A stretch of 64,000 nt of DNA from Rosa chinensis (GCF_002994745.2 NC_037093.1:22703555-22767554), one strand, 5' to 3'. Positions 11,997 to 23,796 are shown, numbered from the stretch's first letter. Notes: a model not told the origin generated them from the letters alone. Numbers and translations are program-made.

Positions 11997-12020
11997 ATAT
12001 ATATATATATATATATATAT

Positions 12021-12422
12021 GGCCCTTGCACTAAGGAATCCCTTTTTTTGGTCTTTTCTAAGGATAGGGCATTAGACCAACTTTTCGATCACATTTTGGC
12101 ATCTCAACCATTCAGTTTTTAGGTCCTAATGTGTAGATCACTTGTACAAATTTCAGCCAAATTAGTGACCGTTAAGGTATCAAACTAGATTAAATCAATG
12201 AACGAATCAAATCTGCCAAACTTGAACCGTTCATACTTATAATCTTAAGTCACCGTTTTGAATGCCTTAACGATAATCAATTTGGCTGAAAATTCGTAGA
12301 AGTGATCTACACATTAGGACCTAAAAACTGAACGGTTAAGATGCCAAAATATGATCGAAAAGTTGGTCTAATGCCCTATCCTTAGAAAAGACAAAAAAAA
12401 GGGATCCCTTACTAGAAGGGCC
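12021..12422. mobile_element. Foldback MITE B
   Basis: Arms of about 125 bp are nearly identical in inverted orientation. The left begins GGCCCTTGCACTAAGG and the right closes CTTACTAGAAGGGCC. The core TTCAGTTTTTAGGTCC followed by TAATGTGTAGATCAC is shared in type with MITE A. It lies next to (TA)n on the left and (TG)n on the right. Confidence 0.82.
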
Positions 12423-13426
12423 CTCTGTGTGTGTGTGTGTATTTCTCACATGATATTTTCATAATTTACAGGAACCCAACAAACTGCGAATTCATATACA
12501 TGTATTATGCAAATCTGTTGATTGAATGTATGTACAAATCTAGCTATTGATCGAATTACATAGAATTTTTTCTATTTTTGATTGAAGAAAAAAAAATTGT
12601 TGTTTAAACTTAAGCAGGAGTGTAATGAAAAGAAAAAATAATAATAAATTTTTTTTCTTTTTTAGAAGAAATCCAAAATAATTTAGAACCATATGATTTT
12701 GAAAGGATAAGATGGTCTTATTTTCAAGAATTACATGGCATGATTACACAAATAGGTGATATGTATATGTGACATGGCATGACACCTAAAATTGAGGCCA
12801 CAAATCATAGGCCTCATTGAGGCCAACAATCATTTTCTTTTTGAAAATTACAGATCTTGATGTCCAAGTTAATTGATGTTCATGAAGTAGCTAGGTTTTA
12901 GTTGGAGAGAATACCAGTAGCATATTACAATCATAGGTTATGGAACTAGCTACTTCGACAAAGACACGTACCTACATAATTTGAACCTACTATTAGTGAA
13001 CCATAAATGTTATGATTGTGACCTATAGGAGGAGATGGGGAAGTGATTTATTTTTTTTAATTTGGTTGGGGAAAGGAGGAATTTTGGGAGCGCAACTACA
13101 ATAAAAACTTGAAAACAATAGGAGACGAACATATTTTGTCTACTAGGATCAATGTTTGAAAAAAAAAAATGCTAGATGATAGGCGGGTTTAGGTATTAAA
13201 AAAAAAATTTATTATACAACATATAAATAAGTACAAATAAAATAAAAAAAACTCTTAGTAATATAATTGATTGAAAGCATGGTAAAAAAAAAATGGGTCC
13301 TTGACCAAAAGCCCCAAAATGAGCAAAAAATATTTCACTTACTCCAACAACAGATTTTTATTCCCACTAACCCAATTTGAAATAAAATGACAAGTTTACC
13401 CTCCATCTAATTAATGAATTACATCC
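12423..13426. other. Gene-free AT-rich stretch
   Basis: AT-rich with several A or T homopolymers. No coding, RNA or transposon signature was recognised. Confidence 0.4.
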
Positions 13427-13468
13427 ATGCCTTCAATTTTCTATCCTCTCTCTATCCCTCTGCGATCT

Positions 13469-13527
<59 letters not shown>

Positions 13528-13990
13528 CCTCTCTGATCTACTCTCTCACCGCCGCCTTCATTTTCAAATTTTGCCACCGGTCTCACCAAGCTCGCCCCGT
13601 CACTGGAATGGTTTGGGTCGTCGCGGAGGCCAGGAGATTTCGTCGGGGCCAGTTTTTGAGATCGTCTCCGAGCACCGGTTATGGACAGAGGCGACGCCGG
13701 TTATGGACATCGTCTCCAAGCGCCTTCGCCGCTGCTTCACTGCCTGCGACACCGTCAACTGCACCGGCTCCCGCTCCGACAATCTCAAAGCCGGCCAGGG
13801 AGTTGAGGACCGCAAGAAGGACCACCACCGCAAAATCATCACCAGTAACTCTTATTCTAGATAAGACGGTGCCAACCCGACCAGGTCAGGGCTTCGCCTT
13901 GTTGGAATTTGGATCTCCATGGTTGGTTCCTTATATTCGAGTCCAGTTTGGCACAGTTTCGAGTCTTGCAATTTTGATTTGATTTGATTA
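13427..13990 (+). other. GC-rich segment with overlapping open frames, unresolved
   Basis: A (TC)n microsatellite (13472-13524) leads into a GC-rich part with open frames at 13427-13864 and 13608-13982. The Ser-Leu repeat in the first frame is a microsatellite translation. From about 13680 the codon texture looks gene-like (MDIVSKRLRRCFTACDT), but no family is recognised and the second frame is Ala/Pro/Thr-rich. It could be a captured exon fragment or a 5' leader. No function is claimed. Confidence 0.3.
13472..13524. repeat. (TC)n microsatellite
   Basis: Uninterrupted TC dinucleotides over about 53 bp, directly before the GC-rich segment. Confidence 0.95.
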
Positions 13991-14201
13991 TTATTAGTCT
14001 TACATGCAAACAAAGGTGAAAAGCAAACCTCGGCTTTTGGGTTTTTTATTATTTTTAATTTTTTAATTTTTATTTTTATGACAAACATCAGCTTTTGGTC
14101 GAATACTTTGGTTGAATACTGTTTTGGATGTTTTGGACTACAGAGAGAGAGAGAAAATGGGGGTAGAAGGTCCAGAAAGAAAGAAAGAAAGAAAAAGATT
14201 A

Positions 14202-14526
14202 TATTGGGGGGCAATAGACATTTTGAATTGAAGTAATCTCCTTTTCTTTTTTCTTTAATCAAGTTATAATTGTGTAATTTTAGAAAAATTAGTTCTCATT
14301 TCGGTAATCAAAACGTCTATTGGGGGGCAATAGACATCTTAAAATTGATATAATTTCTTCATTTTTTTCTTTAATCAAAGTTTTATCTGTCTAATTTTAG
14401 GAAGATTATTTCGGCTACCGAAACTTCTATTGGGGGGCAATACATGTCTATTGGGGGGCAATACATGGATGATAGTCATCTATTGGGGGGCAATACATGA
14501 CTGATAGTCGTCTATTAGGGGGCAAT
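14202..14526. repeat. Array of TATTGGGGGGCAATA motifs
   Basis: Motif starts are at 14202, 14318, 14428, 14449, 14481 and, with one change (TATTAGGGGGGCAAT), 14513. The first two intervals are about 110-116 bp and their spacer is itself repeated (TTTCTTTAATCAA, TAATTTTAG). The later ones are 21-32 bp apart. The CACTA element at 14527 begins inside the last copy. Confidence 0.85.
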
Positions 14527-15594
14527 CACTACAACAGAAATGCTAATTTGCGAGGAACAAATTTGTCGCTGAAAACTGAGATTTCCTCGCCGTAGTGTTT
14601 TCGCGAGGAAAATATTTTGGTCACCAGTTGCTCGCGGTGGGGTGGTCAAGAAAAGTTTCCGCGAGAAAAATACTATTTCCTCGCCAATCCCTTTTCTCGA
14701 TGAATATATTTTTTTCTCGCCGTTATTCTTTAGCTACAATTTTTTTCCTCGCCTAAACTCATACTTTTTTCTCACTAAAAATTTCTGAAAACCAAAACAT
14801 AGTCGTTTTCCGATAAAATAAATTTCATCGCTAAAGTATTATTTCCTCGCTAATGATATGTAAATAATTTAGAAATTATAAATAATAAAAAAATTGAAAA
14901 TTTTTTTCGTCGTTGTAGGTATCTTTTGGGCAAGTCTTTCCTCACTATAAGCAATCTTTAACGAGGAAATTTATTTTCTTCCTTATATATATCTTGTACG
15001 AGGGAAAACTATTCCACGCTAAAGGTACTCAATGACGAGGAAATTTACATTTGTCGATGTAGGTTATATGGTGTATTCCTCGCCAAAGGTACTCAATGAC
15101 GAGGAAGTTGTAAGGTTTATAGTGAGGAAATTTACTTTTGTCGTTGTAAGTTGTATAGTCTATAGCGAGGAAATTTATCTTTTGTCATTGTATGTTGTAT
15201 AGTCTATAGCGAGGAAATTTACTTTTGACGTTGTAGGTTGTATAGTCTATAGTGAGGAATTTTACTTTTGTCGTTGTAGGTTGTATAACCTATAGCGATG
15301 AAATTTACTTTCATCGTCGTACATATTATAATCTTTGACGAGGAAATTTATTTTTGTCGATTGTCATAAGTTGTGTATTGTATAGCGATGAAATTTATTT
15401 TCGTCGTTATACATTCTATAGCCTATAGCGAGGAAATTCTTTTTCGTTACAATTGATTGCTTATTACGAGGAAAATGTTGACAATACATATGGTTTTGTC
15501 ACCGATTGTTCTCTACCATATTACATGAAAATATTTAAAACTAATTGAAATAGTCAAACCAATAATAAATCTCATAATAATAAGGGTGTGTGTG

Positions 15595-15712
15595 TTTCGT
15601 GGGGTGGTAAGGTTTTGGTCTCATATATAAGAGGTCAGGAGTTCGAGCCCCATCAAGGGTGGGAATGAAGTGGGGTTTTTTTTTTATAAAAATAATAATA
15701 ATAATAATAAAT
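15595..15712 (+). mobile_element. tRNA-derived SINE
   Basis: The body carries a pol III A-box-like GTGGGGTGGTAAGG and, about 38 bp on, a B box AGTTCGAGCCCC. It ends in a T run and then (ATA)n. Its tRNA-like head and simple-repeat tail are those of plant SINEs. It lies inside the CACTA element, hence inserted later. Confidence 0.65.
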
Positions 15713-15942
15713 CTCATAATAATAAAACCAAAGTAACAATCAAAGCGTTTCCTGACATAAGGAGTAACAAAAATAGTCTAAAACCAATAACAAAATCAAG
15801 ATGATCTAAAAAATTATTTCTCCATGTTTAAGTTCTCTAATAAAGATACTAACTTGATGGATGTTGCCTGGAAAAGTTAGCCATGAACTCCTCAAACTTT
15901 TTGGCTTGCTCCTCCAATATTTGGATCACCTCGTTTTGTGCA

Positions 15943-17280
15943 TCAATCTTTTGTTGTTGAGTCTCTTGAAAGCTGTTCTTGCAACACTTTGTTCTTTTCA
16001 GACATTTCATTTATTTGCGAATGAGAGACTCTTGATGGTGGAGGTCTAGGACCAAAACCACAACCCTTGATGTAGCCTGATTTGACTCCGAGGACTTTTG
16101 CACAAATGTCATCATCTATCATTGTCCGAGTTCCATCAGGTTGAGTTGTCTCAGTTCGCATCTTAATAATTTCATCCTACAATAAAAATTATATACAATT
16201 GGATATGATATGCAATTTCTCAATTACAAAATGATCAATTTAATTATATTTAGGGAATTTATATTAATTTCACCTATGGTCATGATCAAAATATATACAT
16301 TATAGAACTTTTGTCCATACGTATGCATCGTTAACAAGTTACTTACCCACTTTGCTTTTGCTCCCAAGTCCCAAGCTTTTTTAGTGCTTTTGTACTCTAT
16401 TTCAAAGCGATCAATTGCACCTTGCATCTCTCCAGTCTGTGCTGCCTATTGCATTCAAACATATTCTTTTAAAATCTACAAATATATATTGAAGCTATAA
16501 ATTTATTAACAGAATTTATAAATATCTTACAATTTGCTCTTGGTGAGACATAAATGACTTTGACCCAGCTTTGTGGTGATGTGTCAACTTTGACCTATTT
16601 ATAGCATTCTTCTCTGAACGAATCTAAAAATTATTATGAAATATCAAACAATTAATTGGAATCTGAATGAAAAAGAAAACTAATATAAAAAAAAGTGAAC
16701 TGTGTTGAAAAATAGTTAAAAAAATAAACAATATTGTACCTGGAACTTTTCACTAGAAAAACGAGCACAGAGAAACTTCCATTCTTCCTGAGTATTGACA
16801 TCATCGAGTTTGTTTTCAATTGCTTCCTCGATTGTTGAAAATTTCTCAAAATGTTTCTTCAACTTAAAACGAAAATTACAAAATACAGTCTGACATGTTG
16901 TAATTACATATCTCTCGACCCAAGGGAGAGACATGTCAATGTCAAACTTGTTCTGCATATAAATAATTTCATGTCAAACAAAATATTTAATTAAAGCATT
17001 CAATGTATACTTACATTTCAAAAAAACAAACCATCACTCACAGTTATTCTTTTAACCAACTTATCCACTTCAATTTTTCCATATTTAGTGGGGCATGGTT
17101 TCGAACTGTGAAACCAATTTCATTGGCCAACATTTCAGCATATAGGCCTGTAGGCCCCATTTTGTTCGGTCAGAGTGACAAGTATTTTAGCATTCAATTA
17201 AGAAAGCACCTTATCTGCATTCACTCCTCTTGTCTTTCCCCGCACTTTTTTTGTTGGACCTTTAACATAATTCTAAATTA
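15943..17280 (-). pseudogene. Transposase_24 (Ptta/En/Spm-type) protein remnant of the CACTA element
   Basis: Exons read leftward. About 17280-17050 has KKVRGKTRGVNADKVLS, then a frame slip near the following VTLTEQNG, then sequence with a WISWL-like turn. About 16958-16740 has MSLPWVERYVITTCQ, ending EEWKFLCARFSSEKFQ. About 16624-16531 is rich in SEKNAINRSKL, a Ser/Lys/His stretch and GSKSF. 16452-16347 has EMQGAIDRFEIEYKSTKKAW and ends at a GTAAGT donor. 16176-15943 has LGVKSGYIKGCGFGPRPP followed by a coiled-coil-like tail. The order and the GYIKG-GPRPP motif are those of plant Ptta/En/Spm proteins. Exon ends other than 16347 and 16176 are approximate. The frame slip and the stop after KVLS mean it is not functional as it stands. 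Confidence 0.7.
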
Positions 17281-17524
17281 ATGTACACAAATATTTTAGT
17301 TCTCAAAATATAAAAATATATATATAATATTGTATATACCTGTAGGAGGGTCTTGATTACTGGCTGACATCACATTATCATTTTGCTCTTCAGTTGTAAC
17401 ATTTATCAATAGCTGATCATTAGCAGTTTGATGCTGAAGACGTGAACTAATTCTGACCCCTGTCATTCTACATATAATTTAGGTATACCCTTCTAATTTG
17501 CAATTCATGAAAACAAAATTGCAT

Positions 17525-17655
17525 TTCGCTCTCTAAACCAAGCCCAGCCCTCTACCCACCGGGCCAGGCCTATGGCGGGCTTTTTGACATGCCGGGCCTG
17601 GCATTTGGCCCTCAGGGCCGACCGGCCTCCATCGGTCCACTTAATTCGCGGGCTT
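17525..17655. repeat. GC-rich dispersed repeat (GGGCC-rich)
   Basis: A GC-rich island of GGGCC/GGCCC words with no open frame of note, in an AT-rich setting. Similar islands occur at 27365-27545 and 55910-56035. The class is not identified. Confidence 0.35.
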
Positions 17656-17689
17656 TTTGATGAGGCTTAAATTATATATTGAAAAGAGG

Positions 17690-17775
17690 AACAAAGGATT
17701 TCACTCTTACCCCCATGGTGACTCGAACCCATGACCTGGATCTTAAGTAGTGGGTGCTCTAACCACTGAACTATA
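17690..17775 (-). mobile_element. tRNA-derived SINE fragment
   Basis: Minus strand shows TAGTTCAGTGGTTAGAGC (A box) and GGGTTCGAGTCACC (B box) at tRNA spacing. No acceptor-stem pairing typical of a working tRNA was made out, and a repeat-like tail follows. Confidence 0.6.
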
Positions 17776-18157
17776 AATATTTGAAATTGGAAGGTTTTAC
17801 ATAATTTTCCGCCAAACAAATAACGACGAAATCATTATTTCCTCCCTAATGGTTTCTTTTGACGAGGAAATAGTTCCTCGTAAAAGACAGACTTTTATTG
17901 AGGAAACCATACTTTTGTCGCCCTTGAATTTGGCAGGTTTTACATAATTTTCTGCCAAACAAATAACAACGAAATCCTTTTTTCCTCCCTAATTGCTTCT
18001 TTTGACAAGGAAATAGTTCCTCGTAAAAGATGGATTTTTAGCGAGGAAACCATACTTTTGTCGCCATTGAATTTGGAGAGTTTTACATAATTTTTCGCCA
18101 AACAAATAACGGCGAAATCCTTATTTCCTCCTACTACGTCTTCACACTCAAATTGAG

Positions 18158-19420
18158 ATAAGCACTAATCGCCGCAATCCACTCAATACACTTTCCACGT
18201 ACCTAATTACATCAAGGTCACATCTTAATACCACTTGTGGTACGAAAACATCTAATTTCAAAGCAAGCAATTAAGGTTTGAATCCCCAAATCAAACCACA
18301 ACCCGAAGTAACGCCAGTCGAGACGAAACCTCATCCGAGACCAGCCAGAGTCTCTGGAATACATCTACGATTGATATGCCAAAACCACAAGTCGATCGGA
18401 TGCTTGAATCCACATGATCGAATCATCGAACGGTCCGAAATCGTAAAAATCATAAAATATTCATAAGATCTCCAAAAATTATGTATTATATATCAAAACG
18501 CTCGTATCGACGAGCTAATGATATATAAAACCAAAAACTTTTCTTTACCTGGCAGGAACCCCGCCACCGGCCAAACTCAAAATCACAACAATCAAGCCAT
18601 CCAGAAATGTTCATCACGAAGAGTAAAGCAACTTTCATACCTAGATCTAAGCCTAGATCGTCCTAGATCAAGCTTACAAGATTGACCAATTGCTGCCGTA
18701 TGATCAAGCTCCAGACTCACTGTGCACCGCTGATTTTCAAACCTTTATCTTTCACTCCTCACGCAAAATCGTCCTTCAAGGCGGGTATGAGGATGATCAA
18801 GAGGAGGAGGAGATTCCAAAACAGAGAAGGATCGACTGAGACGTCGTTGGAAAAGTGGATTTCCGACCGGATCGGTCTGCCACCACTGTTCACTCCTGCG
18901 ATCTCCACTTTCCGGTGAACCACCGTGCAAACCACTACCACAGGGCGACGCGCAAGGCTGGTGTGAGTCGGTCTTGGCTTGTCCTGTTGCCGAAGGTGAG
19001 AGAATGAATCGGGTCGGGTCACCGGTTTTGCACGCGGGTCTGGATTACGCGGAGGAGAGAGAACGGAGAGATGGGGTTTCCAAAAATGGAAATTTGGGAA
19101 TTATGACCCAATTTCCGGAAAAAAAAACCCATATATATACTAAAATGGAAACTTTTTCCGGGCCATAACTTCTTCATACGAACTCTGATTTCCGCATTCC
19201 ATATGTCCACGAACTCGTATCGACATACTCTACGACTTTCGTGAAGGAAGTTTTCAGAGAAACCCAACGTATAAAGCAACCCCCTAAAACCATACTTTTC
19301 AAATAAAAATTCATCCAAAACACTTCCTCTTCTTCCACAAACCACATATTCGTACCAACAACCACTAAATTAATTCCAGAAAATCTTTAGAAAATAATAA
19401 CGAATTTCTGGGGTATTACA
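18158..19420 (-). mobile_element. Partial or solo LTR of a gypsy element
   Basis: The right edge reads GGGGTATTACA at 19420, on the minus strand TGTAATACCCC, a common gypsy LTR start. About 280 bp inside lies TATATATA (near 19130), and the sequence around it (catacgaactctgatttc) resembles the same zone in the LARD LTR (gcatgcgaactccgattttt). The left edge is uncertain. The pentamer ttgag occurs on both sides (18153-18157 and 19421-19425) and could be a target duplication, but the left end then lacks the usual TG. Open frames inside (18682-18918 and others) are not recognised. Confidence 0.55.
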
Positions 19421-20348
19421 TTGAGGCATTATGATTAATTACCACCATGGCCAAAGAAGTGTTCCCAAATATATTTACCACTAGATTGCCACTTTGAGCC
19501 AATTTATGTTTAGCCTTTTTTTTCATTCGCACCACAAATTCCTACCTAACCTATACACTTTTATCCTACCCTTCCATGGTAGTTGCTGAAGCAATTCGAG
19601 AGAATGACTTTATGTTTGAGTACTTCAAAAGAAAAAAAATATATCAAAAGAGGTTATAAAAGAATAAGTGTGGGGATGAGTGATTTTATTTAGAAAAAAA
19701 AAAAAGAGTTGTTTGAAACGGAAAGAAAAGAAAAAAAAAAGTATTACATAGTTTAGTTAGTGGGTTGTACATCGGGATTAGAGTGAGTAACTTAGCATTC
19801 AAAAGAAAAAGTCTTAAATCTCTACAAGAGAGAGTTGCTTCACCGAGTTCTATGGACTTTGTATTTCCTTATACTTCATTTCTATTAGCCACTTGCCATA
19901 ACCCCCATTACAACTAAATAAAAGACATCTTGATCTTGAATGTTGTGAGCTACCTAGCGGAGATGAGATCGAAAAGCAAGCATATGGCGGCGTGTGTTGT
20001 GAAATTGCTTTTGAATGAAACACATATAGCCCCTAAACACTTGAGCAGTAATATTGGGTCTTCTATATGCCTATTTGATTATAGTGGATTGATTTGGCAC
20101 ATGGTTAACACATACATATACTTGAGCATTTCTCACATATGCATCTTAATTGCCTTAGAAATTCATAAGTCCTATGTTATGCTTTGTCAACTTCATGGTC
20201 GTATACATAATTAGTTATCCGAGGGTTATGGTTGGAAAGGCTAAAACTGCATTTTCTTTAGTTGAGCACATGTGTTTGAGTTGATAGATTTTCGGATTAG
20301 ATTTCATTTAGTTTGTTTGAGGACAAGCAAAGTTCAGGTGTGGGTGTG
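19421..20348 (+). mobile_element. Probable Tat/Athila-type retroelement 3' interior, decayed
   Basis: Near the right edge (20311-20345) stands GTTTGAGGACAAGCAAAG then TTCAGGTGTGGG, a layout I associate with the purine-rich end of Tat/Athila interiors just before the LTR. No intact frame is present; 19930-20214 is open but unrecognised. Confidence 0.45.
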
Positions 20349-21637
20349 TGATTACGTACATAAAAATGCACGAAATCGCTACTTAAACATTACAAATACG
20401 TTAATCCTCAAGTCAATTAATATGTAATTAATCTATTTATATTTATCTTGTAGGAAATAAGTGAAGTTGCGGAAACCGATAGAAAATTAAGTGAAATTAG
20501 AGCAAAATGGAGTTTTTTGAGAAAATACCGAAGCAAAATGAAGTTTTTCAAGAAAATGCTGAAATAGTCGACGTGGGTCAACCGTGATCTACATCATCGA
20601 GTTGAGACTGGAACCTAACTAATCATGATGTGGTGGGCAAAATTGCAGTGAGAAAAAACCAAAAAAAAAAAGGAAGAAACTAAAAGATTGGTGGAGCAGC
20701 ATATATACATGTCTAATTAAACTTTGGTAATGGACAAAAGCAAAACTCACGTGGGTAAGTGAGACCAGCAAAAAGTCTTTCTTCCTTGTCACCTCCAAAT
20801 GACCACAACGGTTCTGTAACTTGCAAACCAAAAGAAATAAAGTAATTAAGATGGTCAGAGAGAAGGCAGAGTTGTGAACAGAAAAGAAAGAAAAATTAGA
20901 AGGAAGGCGAAACTACAGGTTACCAATTATCTGCAGTACTTACCTCTGTGAAAGCTAGCAGCAGGGCTCGGCGGTGGAGACACAATGACGCCTGAAATGA
21001 AAAGGCTAGATTATTGTTCACAAATAAAGAAAAAGAACAGTTAGCGAGTGGTGTGTGCGGTGCTGAAGCGGTGCTGACAATCAAAAGAAATGACAGGTTT
21101 AATTAATTTGTTTAGCCATTTTGAAGCGGTGATGTTTTGTAGCAGTGCTAGACATGGTGAATAACAAATCATGTCTATGTTAATTAATCCTTTAAGGCCG
21201 TGATTGTGATCAGTAAGAGGTCAACACAAGTTGGGAAGCAACAAATAGGAACAAACCTTGATTGTTTCTAGGAACAATACCACACAAGAAGACAAGAAAC
21301 ATGGTTTAGATATTCAATCTGGAACCTGGAAAAGTCAAATCGTGGCAACTATAATTCAATCAAGTGCTTCAATCTTGCACTTGCTATACATGGTCAGTAA
21401 GAAGACAAGCACAAGCTAGCAAACAAAAAGATGGCATGTTAATTAATTGATCTTTTGATGTGGACAAAACAACAACAAACATAAAGTGCGGCAAGTTTAA
21501 TTGTCTTGGTGTGTGCTTTAAATGGAAACAGTTCTAAAAGCATATCTGATGGATCGCGGCATTCATAGAAGGGTCGTCCCAGAAGAAAAGCTGCACCTAC
21601 TTTTCATTCCTGCACACCGACTAATCGATCAAGTGCC
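20349..21637 (+). other. Possible Tat-type LTR start and gene-free sequence
   Basis: TGATTACGTACATAAAAATG at 20349 resembles Tat-type LTR starts and directly follows the purine-rich tract. Where the LTR ends is not visible. The remainder up to the Harbinger element shows no gene. Confidence 0.35.
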
Positions 21638-21892
21638 TTAGAGCAAGTTCACCCGTTGGGTCACCAGGTCACCAGGGCACCAGGGCAGGAAACTATTCAC
21701 TGCCACTGGATCTTTGCTTCCACCCGTTGGGTCAGGGTCACCAGTCAGTTACTGTCGAATATTTTATTAATTTTTTTTTAGAAAATGAGAAATGTATGAT
21801 GTAAATAAATAGTATTGATAAACAATTTGAAAATGCAACCAAATAAAATTTTATTGGTAGACAAATTATATGTCCACCGATACTCTTTTTTT

Positions 21893-22110
21893 TTTTTACT
21901 CCACCGACACTTTTATCATATATACAACACCGACAAAGTTTTTGAAAAGTGTGAAAATATTTAAAACTCCACCGACACTTTTATCATGTACACCATCGAC
22001 AAAGTTTTTGAAAAGTGTGAAAATTTTTTTAATTCCACCGACACTTTTATCACATGCACACCACCGACAATTTTTTGAAATGAGTGAGTGATAACCCACC
22101 GACACTTTTA
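21893..22110. repeat. Tandem repeat in Harbinger 5' region, about 67 bp x 3
   Basis: Units contain CCACCGACACTTTTATCA and GACAAAGTTTTTGAAAAGTG. Two units are near complete and further partial ones flank them. The array lies between the left TIR and the transposase start. Confidence 0.75.
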
Positions 22111-22234
22111 TGTGTGAAAAATTTCAATAAATAGACATGATATTTTCACTACATACACACACCATCCGAGCTTAACAAACCTTCACCTTTTCATATCTCT
22201 AGCATTACATATTTCCTAAATTTCCTTCGTTGCA

Positions 22235-23625
22235 ATGAACAATTTGTGGGATCAAATTCGACAGTCTCAGGATGAAGATGATGAAGAGATGATGGCCACC
22301 AACGCTATTGTCATCACTGCAGTCGCAGAAGAATTTGGAAACCAACACCGAGGGCGCGGTTCTCATCCGGGTCGTGCACCAAATGAGGAACCACTTAGAG
22401 AAGAAAGGGGCAAAGGTATGTTGGCCGACTACTTTGTCGACCGGCCAGTGTTCAAAGATGCGGAGTTCCGAACACGTTACAGAATGAGTCTCAATCTTTT
22501 CCAGCGTATATCTACTGACCTTTGCCAGTATGATCGTTACTTTGTTCAAAGGTCAGATGCTACCGGCAAAGTCAGACTGCTTCCGGAGCAGAAGATGACA
22601 GCTGCCTTGCGAATGCTTGCGTACGGTGCAGGGGCAGATCAATGTGCTGAGTATTGTCGGATGGCGAAATCCACCTCCGTCGCAGCCCTTCAGCACTTCA
22701 CACGAGGAATTGTTGATCTTTACTCAACAAAATATCTCCGCGCTCCTACTGCAGCCGACCTCAGACGACTTCTTACCAAAGCTGAGAGGAGAGGTTTTCC
22801 ATGAATGATTGGGAGCATCGACTGTATGCATTGGCAATGGAAGAATTGTCCGACAGGTTGGGCTGGAGAATATAGTGGTAGGAAACAGATCCCCACTATC
22901 ATCCTGGAAGCAGTCGCATCTTACGACACCTGGATTTGGCACGCATTCTTTGGAATGCCTGGGGCATGCAACGACCTGAACGTCTTGGCAAAGTCTCCGT
23001 TGTTTGATGAGCTTACCGCCGGTAGAGCACCTCTGATCCAATTCCAAGTTAACAACAGAGCTCACAGTCTAGGGTACTATCTCGCCGACGGTATTTATCC
23101 TCGATGAGCGACTTTCTTGAAAACTGTTCGAAATCCTACACGCCCCAAGGAAATCGAGTTTGCAAAGGCTCAAGAGGGGTATAGGAAGGATGTAGAAAGG
23201 TGTTTTGGTATATTACAGTCTCGGTTTGGTATTGTTAGAGGAGCTGCTCGTGGGTGGCATAAAGAGGACCTTCGATACATTATGTTGACGTGTATTATAT
23301 TACACAACATGATTGTTGAAAATGAACGACCTGAAGACAGCGATGATGAGTTGGAGTCCGATGATGAGGAGGATAATAATATGAGGCCCAGGATTGTTGA
23401 GGTATGGGAGGGACCAACTGGTAGAGACTTTGATCCTATTGGTAGATTGTTGAGGCATGGGAGGGACCAACTGGTAGAGACTTTGATCCTATTGGTAGAG
23501 ATGCTCATCATATGAACGGATTCATGGAACGCTACCAACAAATTAGATCTGAGCACAGTCACTCCAACCTTCAGCAAGACCTCATTCAACACTTTGGGGA
23601 ATTTCAAGGCAATAGGAGAATATAG
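22235..23625 (+). pseudogene. PIF/Harbinger DDE transposase (HARBI1-like), broken
   Basis: The N-terminal part (22235-22801) carries the helical region with FRTRYRMSLNLFQRI and LPEQKMTAALRMLAYG. The catalytic part follows: first Asp in GSIDCMHW (codon at 22820), second in GACNDLNVL, third acidic residue in KDVERCFGILQSRFG, then the usual LTCIILHNMIVE. Three lesions are visible: TGA at 22802-22804, right before the catalytic domain; TGA at 23105-23107, after ADGIYPR, where relatives have Trp; and a 53-bp direct duplication (23392-23444 and 23445-23497) that shifts the frame near the C-terminus. The stretch beyond stays open to a TAG at 23623-23625. All catalytic residues are present but not in one frame. 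Confidence 0.9.
23392..23497. repeat. 53-bp tandem duplication in the transposase
   Basis: Two adjacent 53-bp units beginning GATTGTTGAGG differ at one base. The length is not a multiple of three, so the reading frame is lost. Confidence 0.95.
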
Positions 23626-23796
23626 ATCTGCTATTTGTGTGTGTTTTCTATTAGTTTTTATGTTTTTAATTATGTTTGTGTGGTTTCTACTTTAGTTTTA
23701 ATGTTTTAATTATGTTTGTGTGGTTTCATTTAGCTTTTCATTTGTAAGGGTATTATTCAAATAAATTTTAATTTCATCAATCTAATATTACATAAG

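Larger units (their letters stand above)
14527..18150 (-). mobile_element. Decayed CACTA (En/Spm-like) transposon
   Basis: The left terminus is CACTACAACAGAAATG at 14527. From there to about 15480 the motif GCGAGGAAATTTA with its complement TTTCCTCGCC recurs many times, the typical subterminal array of CACTA elements. Related motifs (GACGAGGAAATAGTTCCTCG) reappear at 17820-18130, so the far side of the element is near. The matching CACTA terminus is missing and the sequence passes into a gypsy LTR piece at about 18.15 kb. Between the arrays lie minus-strand exons of a Transposase_24-like protein and two SINEs. Confidence 0.75.

Noticed and set aside
13427..13864. Possible protein gene starting with Ser-Leu repeats
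   Set aside because: The N-terminal part is a translated (TC)n microsatellite and the rest matches no family I know; kept only as unresolved.
14202..14526. Canonical G-quadruplex from the GGGGGG runs
   Set aside because: The runs are 21 or more bases apart, well beyond usual loop lengths, so a standard single-strand quadruplex is unlikely.
15595..15712. Functional tRNA gene on the plus strand
   Set aside because: The acceptor and anticodon stems do not pair convincingly, and a simple-repeat tail follows.
17690..17775. Functional tRNA gene on the minus strand
   Set aside because: A and B boxes are good, but I could not see a complete cloverleaf with a paired acceptor stem, and a repeat-like tail follows; SINE is the simpler reading.
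22724..23065. 113-codon minus-strand frame
   Set aside because: It is a shadow opposite the Harbinger transposase.
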